This document shows, in pieces, positions 10,083-21,566 of a stretch of DNA of 64,000 nt (its first letter is position 1; every line of letters starts with the position of its first letter). This stretch comes from Anthonomus grandis grandis. Taxonomy: Eukaryota > Arthropoda > Insecta > Coleoptera > Curculionidae. Both the position numbers and the translations under genes were made by a program. The notes beneath the pieces were generated by a model. The model ran no database searches. It was not told where the DNA came from and was given only the letters and a program-made list of their open reading frames with translations. The stretch spans positions 14,464,785 through 14,528,784 of the forward strand of contig NC_065552.1 in the NCBI RefSeq assembly GCF_022605725.1. Direction: 5' to 3'.

Positions 10083-11470
10083 CAGGGTGACTAAAAAAAG
10101 ATATGACGTCATCAATATGTTTTTTAAATGGAAACCGCCATTTTTTAATGCAGAATCAGAAAGAACAAATTTTTTTACAAACGATGTGGTACAAATCAAT
10201 AGTGGTTACATAAACAATTTTCAGCGAAAAATGATGATAAAATGTAAAATTAATCAAATACCTCTAAATTAAATGTTCGAATTGAGCACCGTTATAACAA
10301 CCTGACAATAACCAAGGCGATTTAAAAATTCTTTTAAACCTTGTCAATGACATCTGGAGTAAAATATTTCTAATTTCCTGGAGTATTTGGTCTTTCACTT
10401 TTTAAGTATCCCCATAAAATGTGATCAACGGGAGTTAAATCTGGCGATCTGGGTGGCCATTCAATGAACCCTCGTCCACCTATCCGACGATTTGGAAAAA
10501 CTTGTGGAATATGAAAACGTATTGTGTCTGACATTCTGTTAACCAATGAGGGTTTTCGGTCACCCTGTATCAACAATTCTGTCTGTTTACATGACCGTTT
10601 AGAGTAAACGTTGCTTCGTCAGAAAATATTATCCGTTTTTCAAAACTATTGTTATCATTACATAATTGTGAGGAAATTGCATTTCCTCACAAAATTCATT
10701 TCGGCGATCAAAATCATCTTCCGATATGAAGTAAGAATATTTTATAAGGGTGGAACTTTGCTTTTTTCAATACTTTATGCACAGTAGATCGCGATAAATT
10801 ATCATTAGAAGCCGTATCTGTGATTGTGGCTTTGGGATTATCTTGGACCGTTAACAGAACGTTAAACTCATCTTCTTCAGTTATTGAACCGCGACCAGCT
10901 TTTTGAGTATCCCGAACATGCCCGAATTCACGAAACCTTGCTTCAACTCTGCTTACCATGCTTTGGCAAATAGGTGACCGATCAGGATGCATTGCATTAA
11001 ACAAACTGAACCACCTCCTTTTCAGTAAGCGACATGTCTCTGAAACCAATCATGCACAAGATTTCGATTCTTTCACGTTTGGTTAATTTTCTCATATTTC
11101 AAACAATAACAGTAGGTAATAAAGTGTAGTTACTAATAAAACGCAAGATGACACTGCTTTCGCCTCTCAAAAAGAATAAACATCACTTGCAAATGTAAAA
11201 ATATTTCAAATAGTTGCACCAAAATACATTCACTTTTTGACACTGACAACAACAACTAAAAAACCAAAATACTGACATTTAATTTAGATACGTATTTCTT
11301 TAATTTAACATTTTATCATAATTTTTCGTTCAAAATTGCTTATGTAACCACAATTCATTTGTATCATATACTTTGTAAAAAAACGTTCTTTCTGATTCTG
11401 CATTAAAAAATGGGATTTCCCTTTAAAAAAAACATATTGATGACGTCATAGCTTTTTTTTAGTCACCCTG
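10083..11470. mobile_element. Inner mariner-like element, internally deleted
   Basis: Long inverted repeats (about 180 bp per arm) start at CAGGGTGACTAAAAAAAG and share GACGTCAT, a GATTCTGCATTAAAAAATGG-type block and TTTTATCAT with the other end. TA precedes the left end; the right flank is AA, so the target duplication is damaged. The element sits at the centre of the outer palindrome and holds remnants of a minus-strand transposase. Confidence 0.8.
10370..11049 (-). pseudogene. Tc1/mariner-group transposase, catalytic core deleted
   Basis: The 5' part (11049-10714) encodes the paired helix-turn-helix: SRVEARFREFGHVRDTQKAG, TEEDEFNVLLTVQDNP, SRSTVHKVLKKAKFHPYK. The 3' part (10576-10370) carries FPNRRIGGRGFIEWPPRSPD followed by LTPVDHILWGYLKS, the C-terminal signature that includes the third acidic residue region. 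The central stretch with the first two catalytic aspartates is missing between about 10714 and 10576. The copy is therefore dead but could be mobilised in trans through its inverted repeats. Confidence 0.85.
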
Positions 11471-11596
11471 AATATTTAATTTCCACGTAGAAAATACCTA
11501 AACCCGATATTAAAATCGACGGACTCGGGCATTTTTTTCAGAAACGGTTCATTTCATTTTTATTGAGTTTATCCGCTACTTTACGGATGCACTGTA

Positions 11597-11945
11597 TGGG
11601 TTCGATCGGTTACCACCATTAAAAAAAAATTAAGCAGCATGCAGCAATCTATTTATAGTCCGACAAATTTTTTTTTCAATTTTTCAAATATAGTAAATGA
11701 AATTCCCAAAAGATTTTAATAATTTTCCGTTCAGATAAAAGTAATAAATACTACATCCTCATCATAAACAAACCTCTACAAACTAAGGTTTGTAGGTTTG
11801 TAAAGTTTTTGTGAAAATTAATGAATAATGATAATAATAAATAATCTTTTTAAATGACTTGAAAAATCCAAACATTGTTTTACTAAATAGTAATTAAATA
11901 AACTCTAAGTCACAGGTCTCATGTTTATTAAATTATTAAGTTAGA
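11597..11945. other. AT-rich, no gene
   Basis: Nothing coding. A short near-palindrome TACAAACTAAGGTTTGTAGG lies at 11775-11795. The right part probably belongs to the Penelope-type terminus that carries the ribozyme motif at 11946. Confidence 0.35.
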
Positions 11946-11986
11946 GGATTACACGTGTTTCGCCTATACTAGGCATCATCAGATCC
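11946..11986 (-). ncRNA. Hammerhead-ribozyme-like motif, copy 1
   Basis: Read on the minus strand: GGAT, the core CTGATGA, one T, a 5-bp helix GCCTA/TAGGC with loop GTA, the core GAAA, the palindrome CACGTG, then TA and ATCC. ATCC pairs with the opening GGAT as stem I, and CACGTG can pair only between two molecules, as in the dimeric hammerheads described from Penelope-like elements. The single T after CTGATGA departs from the textbook core and is shared with copy 2 at 19388. No Penelope coding sequence adjoins this copy, so it looks like an isolated terminal fragment. Activity is inferred only. Confidence 0.6.
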
Positions 11987-12679
11987 ACTCGTGTATTTAC
12001 TAGTAGGCTTTATGTTTACATTCGGCATTTGTGAAGTTTTATGTTTAGTTTTTGATTGAAAAAGGAAAAAGGTTGAGTCATTTAAATGTTTTTGTGAGCT
12101 ATTATGATAGTAAAAAGTTGTGCCTTTTGTGCTGCACCTTTGGAAAAAGGCGATTTAAGCCGATCTCTTCACAAATAAATACCGATATTATCATAACATC
12201 ATATCAAGGGACAACCGTCGTCATAAACGTAGAATATTAAAAACTTCTATAATAATAATATAATAATAATCTATAATAATTATAAAATATTTAATTTCCA
12301 TTAAAATGCTTTTTATTAGATAAGTAGTTTTACTCTAATGAAGTACGTTAAAAAGCGCATAAAGAGTTCATAAACAGTAATATTGTTTATAATTTAAAGT
12401 ATAATCTATTAATCATAAATATTTATCATGTAAATATTTTTTGATGACGTTACTGGTAAAGGTTACTTGTGCCAGTGGAATCCACAATGCGATCGAGCGG
12501 CGTTGCGATGTTGTTGCCTTGTTCTCTAATATAGGGACGTTATCTACATTCATTTAATTTTGAATGTTGACTTCGTTATTATCTTATCATATTTTCTGAA
12601 AAAAAATGCTTCATATTTTATTAAAGAGTTGTTTTGCGGCTGTCAAAATTAGTATAACTATGAAATTTTTATGAAATTC
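11987..12679. other. AT-rich with (TAA)n tract, possible Penelope remnant
   Basis: No reliable gene. 12248-12285 is an AATAAT-type microsatellite. 11987-12235 may be decayed Penelope-like sequence linked to the ribozyme motif, but no reverse transcriptase or GIY-YIG motif could be read. Confidence 0.3.
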
Positions 12680-13115
12680 CCACTGAAGATGGACTGAGTC
12701 CCCTGGTATGAGACAGGCCAAAGCGCACATAAGTGGGCTCTCTGCCATTAAAGATCTACTACGCCTAAAAAGACGCGAAAGTCGGCTAGTGACAGGTTTT
12801 TTTGACCGGACACTGGCACTTAAGAAGCTATCTCCATACCATTGGCATTGCGGACAACTCGGAATGCCAGTGGTGCTGGAAGGAGGATGAAACCGAAGAC
12901 CACTTGGTGGGGGTCAGCACTCAGCGTGCCAGTTTCAAATACTTGGGTAACACCTTCAGTGCACCGAGCGACTTTAAGTTTTTCAGACCAGAGAGACTTA
13001 TCGGTTTTTCTAAGGCCATTGGACTCTCGTAACCCCCGGGCATGGTGGGTCTACCAGGAGACCTATATGGACAACTGCCTCTGGCAGCCCACTGTTTGAC
13101 AAATTTCAATTTCAA
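12680..13115 (+). pseudogene. 3' end of non-LTR element: RNase H tail and CCHC
   Basis: After RQAKAHISGLSAIKDLLRLK and a one-frame slip near 12800 comes TGHWHLRSYLHTIGIADNSE, CQWCWKEDETEDHL, and then FKYLGNTFSAPSDF up to a stop at about 13030. The Gly-His-x2-Leu, the Ile-Gly and the CxxC followed by ETxxH are the conserved end of LINE ORF2 proteins of the R1/I/LOA type, where a zinc finger follows RNase H. A short GC-richer 3' tail to about 13100 may be its 3' UTR. The 5' truncation is typical of abortive target-primed insertion. Confidence 0.7.
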
Positions 13116-13910
13116 CCATCTTGAATCGGTTTATCACACTACAATTATAACAATTCAATAATTTTTTACCAAAACATTTTGTTTGCAGACGTTTGCAGTC
13201 ATCTCAAATTGGGAGTGAATGCCATTAGGACTTTTTTTTTAAATCTAACCATTTAATAATTTTTTACGAAAAAAACTTTCGGTAAAGAGGTTTGCAACCT
13301 TCATAAATCCATACACATATTTAATATTATTTTCAGAACAAAGTTTTAAATAAATCCTTTGGGAGTTTCGGGAGGTACGGCATCGGACGCTAGGTTCACA
13401 CTTAATCTTTAACGAAAAAAATGTTTCTAGAAGTTTAAAACCTCTATAAAAAGACGTAAATATTTTTACAAATTTTCATTATTGGTTATTTTAGGAAGAA
13501 TAATATTATTAAATTGAAGAGATATCCTAGAATTTATTAAAATCCCTTAAGAATTTCAGGAAGTAGGGGCATTATATCGAATAAATAACACCGGGCGCAT
13601 ACTATAAGTAGGTTGTGGGCAAACGACATATGCTGTGTTCTTGATCCCTGGCAACCGATCGGATCGGATGCTTCACGCACATAAACTTCAAATTCAAATT
13701 TCAAATGTTGACAACAAATGTCAAGTTTCCCGGTTCTTTGGAAATGGTTTCCAGAATAAATTCCGAAAATTGGCGGTTTAAGTCGCACATCATAAATTTA
13801 CGTATCGTGTTAATATCTAACGTAGTTTCAAGCAGAACATCAATTCAACAAAGTTTTAATCTTTAAAAGCGTTAGTCTATAACCTCACAAATTGTGTTTA
13901 CAAACAAAAC
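13116..13910. other. Upstream region of the 13911 gene
   Basis: No convincing coding frame; a 252-base open frame on the minus strand (13788-13537) has no recognisable motif. The last 300 bases probably hold the promoter and 5' UTR of the gene starting at 13911. I see no clean TATA box. Confidence 0.35.
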
Positions 13911-15010
13911 ATGACTGTTAAAACAAGCCCCAAAAAAGTGAAGAAAAATCCTTTAAGACCTAAGAGTCAACCTCGAAATTATAATGTAACTAGATACTTT
14001 CAACCCGGAGAAACTAGCTTGGCTTGTCATTCCAGTATCAATGCAGTAATACCTTACGTAAATGTAGAGAATCAAAACTCAGCAACTCCAGTAAAAAACA
14101 TCAAAATACATAAAACAGTGTGTGGTACTGCTAAGAAAGTTCAATCAGTTGCCAAGGAACCTTCCAATAATAACGTGTCCGCTTTTGAAAGAGCAAAATC
14201 ATATCATTTTAATAGAATACAAGCTGAACAAAAAAAAGCTAAGCATCGTGATATGCTTAAAAGCAGTTCATCTTCTAGCATTGATGGGAAGATCGAAAAG
14301 TTTACTAGGACAAAATCAAAGTCTTTTCATGAGACGAGTAAGAAGCATTATGAAACAAAACAGTTATATTTAAGAAGTGAAAAGGGATCCACATCTCAAG
14401 CAACTAGTAGCACTTTTAAATCTACAACTGATCCGGCACTTTTGCATAGAGTCCTCAAGGTTAAAAACTTGAAACAAGAAATTTTAGAAAATAGAAGGGC
14501 AACTTCCAATGTAAGATATCCAAGTAGAAATTCATCTTTTGGAGACAGTAGTGCTAAGATCAGTGATCTTACAAAGGAAATTAGTCAGTCGAAAACTAAT
14601 AATATAGCCAAGAAGAAAATTCTAATCACAGAGCTTCATTCTGAAATTGCCCAATATAAGCAGTATAAAAACTTTTTAGTGTACAACAGTACTGAAGAAC
14701 CTTCAAATTTAAAAAATGAAGCTATGGTCTCAAGCAATAATGAATCAAGCATAAATCATTCATCAAGCAGCCAGAAAAGACCATCAGGAGGAAAGAGAGT
14801 GTCAATTTTAGTCAAGCCTGAGAATATTGATATATCTCTTGACAGAGACTCTTCATCTGCAGTCCTTTATGTTAAATCTAGACACAGCAGTAGATCAAGA
14901 AGCCGAAGTGGAACAGGTAAAGATTAAATAAAGTTAGAAAATATCATATATTGTTTTTAATAAAATGTTTCTCCCTTTGCAGATCCTGCAGATTCTGTTT
15001 CTGAAACAAG
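13911..15010 (+). CDS. Unrecognised basic Ser/Lys-rich protein, exons 1 and 2
   Basis: Exon 1 (13911-14916) is open for 335 codons from ATG, preceded by the favourable context AACAAAAC. It ends at a consensus donor ACAG|GTAAAG in phase 1. Exon 2 (14983-15010, 28 nt, after TTTGCAG and before GTAAGT) completes Asp and adds PADSVSETR. The protein is strongly basic and low-complexity: an NVTRYFQPGE box near residue 27, an AFERAKSYHFNRIQAEQKKA helix near 90, a Lys/Leu-rich coiled-coil-prone stretch near 180-250, and an RHSSRSRSRSGTG tail. I do not recognise it; candidates would be nuclear, cytoskeletal or centrosomal proteins, without evidence to choose. Further exons were not located. The long, unbroken frame and matching splice phases make this one of the better host genes here. 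Confidence 0.7.
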
Positions 15011-17935
15011 GTAAGTGAAAATTCACAAATTAATAATGGTGAAAATATCGGAAACTATTTTGGTGAATGCGATAGGTAATAGCTTAATGTGCTTGAAATG
15101 ATGAAATTGGAGAATTTTTAGGTATTGCCTTACAGTTGCGGCAAAGCTAATAATAGTGTCAATTATAAAGAAGAAAATAAAAAAAGAAATAACTTTGCCT
15201 ATAGTATAATTAGCAAGGCTAGGCAAAACTGCACATATTATCAAGGCTTCATTAGAATGCATATTTATTACAAAAAAAATCACTAATAGTAACATGTTAT
15301 AAATAGTTATAATAAATAAATAACATGTTATGTTTTTTTTTTTAATAAAATGTGTTTACTATTAGTGATGATTTTCCAGACCATTTAAATTTAATAAAGT
15401 TACATTTGTTATTCTAGGATATACACATATATTTATGTGTTTGGTATTTGAGCATTGTCTCATTAGGACAATGAATTTAAAACAAAATTAAATGAAATTT
15501 TGCCTTTAATAAAGTTCTGTTAATTGCCTGCTTACCACCAGCTAACTTTACTATGATTTGTTAAATGGGCACTCCCTTCAGGTAACACATTATTCAAGTG
15601 TACAATAAATATTAAAGCAGTAGGACTTACGAGCAAATAGTGTGCAAAAATATGTGGAAATAATGAATAATTTATTGATCTTAAACTGTGGTATGTCAAA
15701 TGGCTATCCTATTGTGTGATACATCATTTTAAAGAGTATAGGATCTGCTACCTGATGCTGTTACAAAAATTTAAATTAATACCCATATCAGCAATAAAGG
15801 TTTAAAAGATTTGTAAAAAATTAACAGTTTTTCAGGCTAAAGAATTCAAATTTTTAAATCATCAGTATTTTGAAATGTGGTCTTTTAAAGTAAATTTAAA
15901 GGTAAAAGTCTACTAGTCTTGAGTCCGTAAGTGTTTTGCACTTGCATTTTTAAATAGAAATAAATCAAAATACTCTTTTTAATGGCTAATTAGAAGTATC
16001 CTTAGCCATTAGACCTCTTTTTAACTAGGAAGTTCATTAATTAAAAAAGTAAAGTCAGAAAAAAAAGGCATATATTATGCACCTCTTTTTGAAAATGGAT
16101 AAGAAATTGCAAAGGTTTGAGTATATTTTTAAATTCATTAGTTTTCCTTTAAAATTCGGAAAATTTATATAAATTAATTGTACTAGGGCTCAATTATATT
16201 TAGAATATAGCTTATAAATTTCAATAATATAAATATACCTAGGTTAAAAAAATAAATACTTAAAATGATAATTCCCAATTATTAAGTTATTTTTCATGGC
16301 TGGGAAATCCATCATACTATATTTATGTCATATCCTGTTAATAAAATTTAGTGTTATAATTATATTATTCTATGGAATACTTTTGTATGTAAAATAAATG
16401 CTTGAGGATGATTGTTAAAAAATACTTCAGGTTTTATTGAAAAAAGGTAATTTTTATCACAAAGCAACTATTTAGACATCTTTGATCTAATCGTCGTTTA
16501 AACTCTAGTATCAATACATATCATTAAGAATTCTTATCTTGACACCATATACAAAAAGTATATTTATTGAACCTAACCTACCCTACCCACAAAACTTTCT
16601 ATAAATAGGTTGATTGTAGGAAAACAAAATACTCATTGAGACAGATTGAGTCAATGCTAACATTATTCCAATCAGTATGGAGTAATTGTGCAATAAGGAC
16701 AAACAATGGAGGTTGTTTTATTATTTATTGCAATAAATATGCACATGATTTGATAAATTAAAGGTTACACTTTTGATTATATTTAGGCATATTTTTTATA
16801 TTTATCTATTTTATGAACTCTTAGATAGGATTTTTATTCTTAAAACGTGATATTTTAAAACAAAAAGCCTATATATCTTAACTTGATTCGTTTTAAACTT
16901 AAACACAAGATCCAAAATACGAAAACGTTAAACCGATTATGCTAAACAATTTAACCAAACAACATTTTCATATAATACAGGCAAATATAAATATAAAATA
17001 TGTGGTAAGACCAAAGAGTCCCATTAAGTTATTTTCTATAATTTCAGAACCAACTTTTATCGAAAATTGCTCTTGGTGGTTACATTGCATGCTGATCCTT
17101 ACCAAGTATAATTTTTGTGCAGGAAATTTTTTGTTGTATTTCATAGGAAAGCTTCATGCATCTGATATTTTAGAAGCAAAATTATTTTAATAAGAAAGGA
17201 TGTATGTTAGAAATGTCTTTATAGGTTAAACGTGAATTATTAAAAACAGTTTATTCAACCTTCAGCATGTTCTGATTATTAGTTGGCCACATTGCTCATG
17301 AAGAATAAATGACCTCATCAAAACTTTATATTAACCAGTTTTTTATATTCGACTATTTATTTTAGTTGATTCAGTTATGTTTATATTTTTGCTTAAAAAA
17401 AGTGCGAATTTATCATTAATATACTAATTGTCAAATATTCGTAATGCCCTTTTTAATATTGATATTTTATACCTATTTTGCGTTAAATTTTGCAAAATTT
17501 CGATTTATGAAGAAAATTGGTTTTATTTCGGGAAAATTAGTTAGTATTTAGATAAAGGGATATCACTAACAATAAACAGATATAAAGTTTACGAGTTTAC
17601 GAGAATATTACCAAATATTCAAAAAAAATTCGCAAAAGCAGATGCATCATGAAAAATATAACCATAGTATAATAAAATAGCCCCATATAAAGGAATGGTT
17701 TCACAATTTTGATAAATTATTGTAGTTGCTAAGATAATTCGATTCACCAGGCCTTAACCAATATTCCGTAGTCAAGACGACAGAAGAAGAGTAATTCAAT
17801 TCATAAATTACATTTATGTGTAAAAAATTACCGAAATCATTTCAAAATTCAGCAACTTACAAAAAACATGACATGCTACAGTTCCCAATTATAACTTTGG
17901 TTACAATCTTTTTTTTATTCTATTACCATATCTAT
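15011..17935. other. Probable intron, AT-rich, no exon identified
   Basis: About 2.9 kb downstream of the 28-nt exon with no frame that continues it credibly. A possible acceptor TTTTCCAG at 15372-15379 opens a frame of about 35 codons, but its composition does not resemble the upstream protein. No transposon signature was recognised. Confidence 0.35.
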
Positions 17936-17939
17936 TACT

Positions 17940-19098
17940 GACGTTTTCAGAGCGATTGATGGCTTCAAAACTAAACATTCTTATGGACCTGATGGCATCT
18001 TATTAAAAATTTGTGTGTCAAAACAAATTTCTTGACTCCAATATATAAGAGTGGAGATAGAAATGACATTGGCAACTACAGGGGTGTAAGCATTCAATCT
18101 GAAAATTATTGAGAGCCGTTTTGCCAGTTTGCTCATGGCATAGTAGAAACATAATTATACATCAGTAACACGGTTTTTCTGAGGATAAATCTACCGTAAT
18201 TAATTTGCGTACATATCAGCAGTACTTAAGTACGGTGGACAGTACACTGACTTCTCAAAGGCTTTTGACAGAGTGACATCTCATTCAGAAGTTGCGTGCA
18301 ATGGGTCTGGGCGATAGTCTTTTGAAGTGGGTTGATAGGTGTTTGTGGAATCGTATTTAATTGGTATGTATAAATATCATCATATCTGAAAAAATTCAAG
18401 TTTTTTACCGTGTACCTCATTTTCTCCGTGCACCTATTTTATGCATTCTATTTATTAATGGCCTTTGTTGTGTTATAGGTCTGATACTGTGCTGATGTTG
18501 ACAGTTTTTTTTTATGGTCAGTAATGGTTTGGAGCTTAATATTAAAAAACACTCAAGCATATTTTTTGGTCGCTCTCTATTAGCTATGCATCATTACAAA
18601 ATAAATGGCTTAGTCCTCAAATTTGGTACTACTGTTAGAGTCTTGGGTATTACTGGACAGTAAATCGGTAGTCTTGAAGCAAGGAGGACTCCATCAGATT
18701 TACTCACATTTTATAAAATATTAAATGGAATTTTTTGTTGCTCTAATATTTTAAAAACTGTACCATTGAATGTCAATATCAATAATAGATCTCAGAATCC
18801 TGCTATGTTTCGTTTTCCTTTCCATCATGCTAATTACGGATTCTTTTCTCCAATCACTAGAATAATGAGAGCATTTAACGAGCTTAATCTTGACCCCTTT
18901 GTAGATAGATCTGTTAATTCATTTAAATTAAGACTTAAAAAACAAAGTGCTGAAGTTGTCTATTGGGTTATGTTTTACGATTTTGTATTTTTTGCTTTTG
19001 GTTTTTGCTATAGTTATGCTCATTTTCATATTATTGATTATGACTATATTCTTTGCCACTTATTGTATTGTACTTTATATTATATTTATATTAAATAA
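17940..19098 (+). pseudogene. Non-LTR reverse transcriptase relic (Jockey/CR1 group)
   Basis: Fragments in order: AIDGFKTKHSYGPDGILLK near 17950, KSGDRNDIGNYRGVSIQS near 18050, YTDFSKAFDRV near 18240, NGLELNIKK near 18525, then the thumb and tail ARRTPSDLLTFYKILNGIF, FPFHHANYGFFSPITRIM and FNELNLDPFVDRSVNSFKLR to about 18960. These are the fingers, motif A (with the catalytic Asp context FSKAFD) and the C-terminal extension of LINE reverse transcriptases. The FADD/YADD box is not recoverable. Many stops and frame changes show an old copy; the 3' end near 19100 is set by loss of similarity. Confidence 0.7.
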
Positions 19099-19387
19099 AA
19101 GTTGATCTTCATTTCCTACAGTGGAACTAATATTTAAAAAATTGTGGATAAGTGTTTTTTTCATTTCATTTTGTGATAGCTAAGAAGCTTAATCCTAAAA
19201 GGTAAAAGTTTGTAAGACAGGTCATTATTGTAAGCATCGTTTACTCTTTTTTGTACTCATTATTGTAAGCATCGAAACACTAATTGAATAGAAACCTATC
19301 ATCCATTTTTCTCTAAGAGACCAAACAAAAACAAAACAAAGGTAAGAACACAAAGTCACGGTCTCATCAAATCCATATAATTTTTTC

Positions 19388-19430
19388 AAAGCTACACGTG
19401 TTTCGCTCCTATCGGAGCATCATCAGGCCT
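19388..19430 (-). ncRNA. Hammerhead-ribozyme-like motif, copy 2
   Basis: The minus strand reads AGGC, CTGATGA, one T, helix GCTCC/GGAGC with loop GATA, GAAA, the palindrome CACGTG, TA and GCTT, which pairs with AGGC. It has the same layout and the same extra T as copy 1, but a different helix sequence of equal length, so the base pairing is conserved while the sequence is not. It lies about 380 bases downstream of the GIY-YIG frame of a Penelope-like element, where terminal-repeat hammerheads are expected. Confidence 0.7.
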
Positions 19431-19811
19431 AAAAAATACATTGAGATATATTTCACAAAAAGAACGCTTAATAAATATAAATTATGATAAAACTCATTAC
19501 CTAGACCTACACAGATCACATTACAACTAACAACAAAAGAAAAGCTAGGTTAAGTTAACAATTCCCACCATAGATAAAAATGTATGCTTAAAAAATAAAA
19601 AATAAAAAAGTAAAAATGTAAAATGCCACCAGTGGGGAACGATCCAGCAACCTTTAGATTCATAGGCGCGCGTCTAACTCATAGGCCACCAAGTAACATT
19701 ATCAAATATGGGGAACAATCCGAACTATATTAATAAGTGTGAATATAAGTAAACAATCTTAACAATAAAAACCAAAAATATATAAAATTATAACGAAAAG
19801 GAAAAGACTTT

Positions 19812-20510
19812 TTAAATTCTTTGAGAGAGGTTGTTATAAATGAGGTGAGGTTCAAACGTGAAAATATCGTTCACACACACAAGGACAGGGCTCTTCTTAG
19901 CTTTAGTTATTTCCATTTTTTCCAACAAGTCCAGTTTTTTGCCTTTTGAGCACTCATGCAAAATATCCGCTTCCTGAGTTAAAGAAAAACCACGTGAGGA
20001 GGCCAATAAATAATTTGCAAACGCCGATTTAGTTTCAATCATGTCAGTATCCCTGTACCTGTCCACCAAACTTGTATGTTTCTTTATTCTGGTGGAAATT
20101 TTTCTCCCCGATTGCCCTATGTAAATGGCATTACAGTCATTACATCTTAATGAATATATCACCCATTTTGAAAAGAAATCTGCCTTATCTATTGTACTAA
20201 CTAGCTGCCTCTTTAAACTGTTTGTAGTTTTAAAAGCAATTGTGAGATTTGTAGACTTGAAAAACTTTCCAAGCTGAAAAGAAATATTACCAACAAATGA
20301 CATTGATCTAAAAAGGTGACTATTTTCATTATTAAGATGGATTAAGTTGTAAGTTTATATTTATTATAGAATTTAGAATAAAGGCGATTAATTATATCAA
20401 GTGGAAAACCATTATTAAAAGCAATATGTTTAATTATATTTAGTTCATCAAGGAAAGCTTCTCTAGAAAGGGGGATGTTGAAAAGGCAATAGAAAGGGAA
20501 AAGAGAACAC
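19812..20510 (-). pseudogene. Penelope-like RT tail plus GIY-YIG endonuclease
   Basis: The RT thumb reads NIPLSREAFLDELNIIKHIA, then NNGFPLDIINRLYSKF, ending in a stop near 20345. A frame change leads to FVGNISFQLGKFFKSTNLTI, KADFFSKWVIYSLRCNDCNA, IYIGQSGRKISTRIKKH and KSAFANYLL. The VIY/YIG pair with 9 intervening residues, the CxxC just before YIG, the Arg and the Asn are the GIY-YIG core with its Penelope-type zinc pair; Val replaces the first Gly. Family role: nicking target DNA during retroposition. The stop between the two parts and the 5' truncation make it non-functional. Confidence 0.8.
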
Positions 20511-21566
20511 TAATTGAGTCTAACTTGCTTGCATGCTAATGCATCAAAGTCCTTCTAAAATGTAAATTTTATTGTTCAGTAGTACTATTCAGGAACAATT
20601 GTTGCTTTCTGGAGTACATTTTTAAAGTGAGACAATTTCCCAGTTATAGAAATAATTTCGTTAGTTTTTTATAAAAATCAGTCAATCAACAAAATCTATC
20701 AATAGATATACGCTTTTAAGTACATGTATAATTTGCTTATTTTTTTGTCCAATAATTTTCCTAACTACCTGGCGTAATAGCTCCAATTACTGTTTTTTAA
20801 TTTTATTAAGCTAGAGTATATAATATTCACTAAATTACTTTGAAACGACATTAAGTGATGCACTGAATATACTGAGAAAAGTATGGATTATTATAAAAGA
20901 CATTGAATTGTTGAATTTCAGTATCTCAGAACACTGAATATATCTCAGAACATAAAATGGAACGTGTCCATTGCATCTTTCTATTGTGTGGCCATTCCGT
21001 AGTCCTGTCTGTGATTATAACTCTACATTTAAAAATGTGTATATAGCTTTGTACAAAAAGTGTGACAGTAATTTTTTTCAATTTTTTGCCAATGACCACT
21101 ACGTTTGATTTTATTGTACATGGTGCTCATTATTTTCTGGACCGAACTTCAACATTTTTAGTCATTTATTGATGGGGTTCTTTCTAAATGGGACACCTAG
21201 TATTTAATATGAGCAACATAAAAATAATTTAACATGCTTGTTTACTAGGATAACAAAAACATAATGTTAAGTTTCTATACTATTTGTAGAAACTTAACAA
21301 AATCCAACAAAACTTTGCGAAATTTCATTTTCTATTTCGAGCCTCTGTAAAAATGAACTATGTAAGTTTGATTGATGTAATGTACTGAATTTAATATTAA
21401 AACCAGGACCATACTTATAATGTAGCGGATATTCTCATGCAATAGAATCTCATGCATAGAGAATATAGCATATAGCAAAAATATCGAGCATGCTGGTTGT
21501 GTTAAAATATTAATTTATTTTCACATATTTATCATATATACTTTCTGACAAATTAATAAACATATA
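20511..21566. other. No gene seen
   Basis: AT-rich sequence without a credible frame or repeat structure. It may include older Penelope-related sequence next to the truncation point, but nothing can be read. Confidence 0.35.

Larger units (their letters stand above)
7334..11594. mobile_element. Outer inverted-repeat element, host of two insertions
   Basis: The ends read CAGTTCATCCGTAAAGTAGC (from 7334) and, reversed from 11594, CAGTGCATCCGTAAAGTAGC, each flanked by TA (7332-7333, 11595-11596). The arms stay complementary inward, with shared blocks such as GAACCGTTTCTGAAAAAAA and TCGATTTTAATAT, up to the inner CAGGGTGACT ends at 10083/11470. Removing the two insertions leaves two arms of roughly 115 bp, i.e. 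a near-palindromic Tc1/mariner-type MITE. Alternatively the arms and the inner element form one mariner with very long terminal repeats. Confidence 0.75.
19388..20510 (-). mobile_element. 5'-truncated Penelope-like retroelement
   Basis: On the minus strand the element holds the end of a reverse transcriptase, a GIY-YIG endonuclease and a 3' region with a hammerhead motif, the organisation of Penelope-like elements. The 5' part is missing beyond about 20510. No flanking duplication was found. Confidence 0.75.

Noticed and set aside
11775..11795. Short palindrome read as a possible hairpin RNA
   Set aside because: Too short and AT-rich to exceed chance.
15023..15295. 90-codon minus-strand frame with hydrophobic runs
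   Set aside because: It lies in a presumed intron, has no domain, and its Ile/Phe richness is typical of chance frames in AT-rich DNA.
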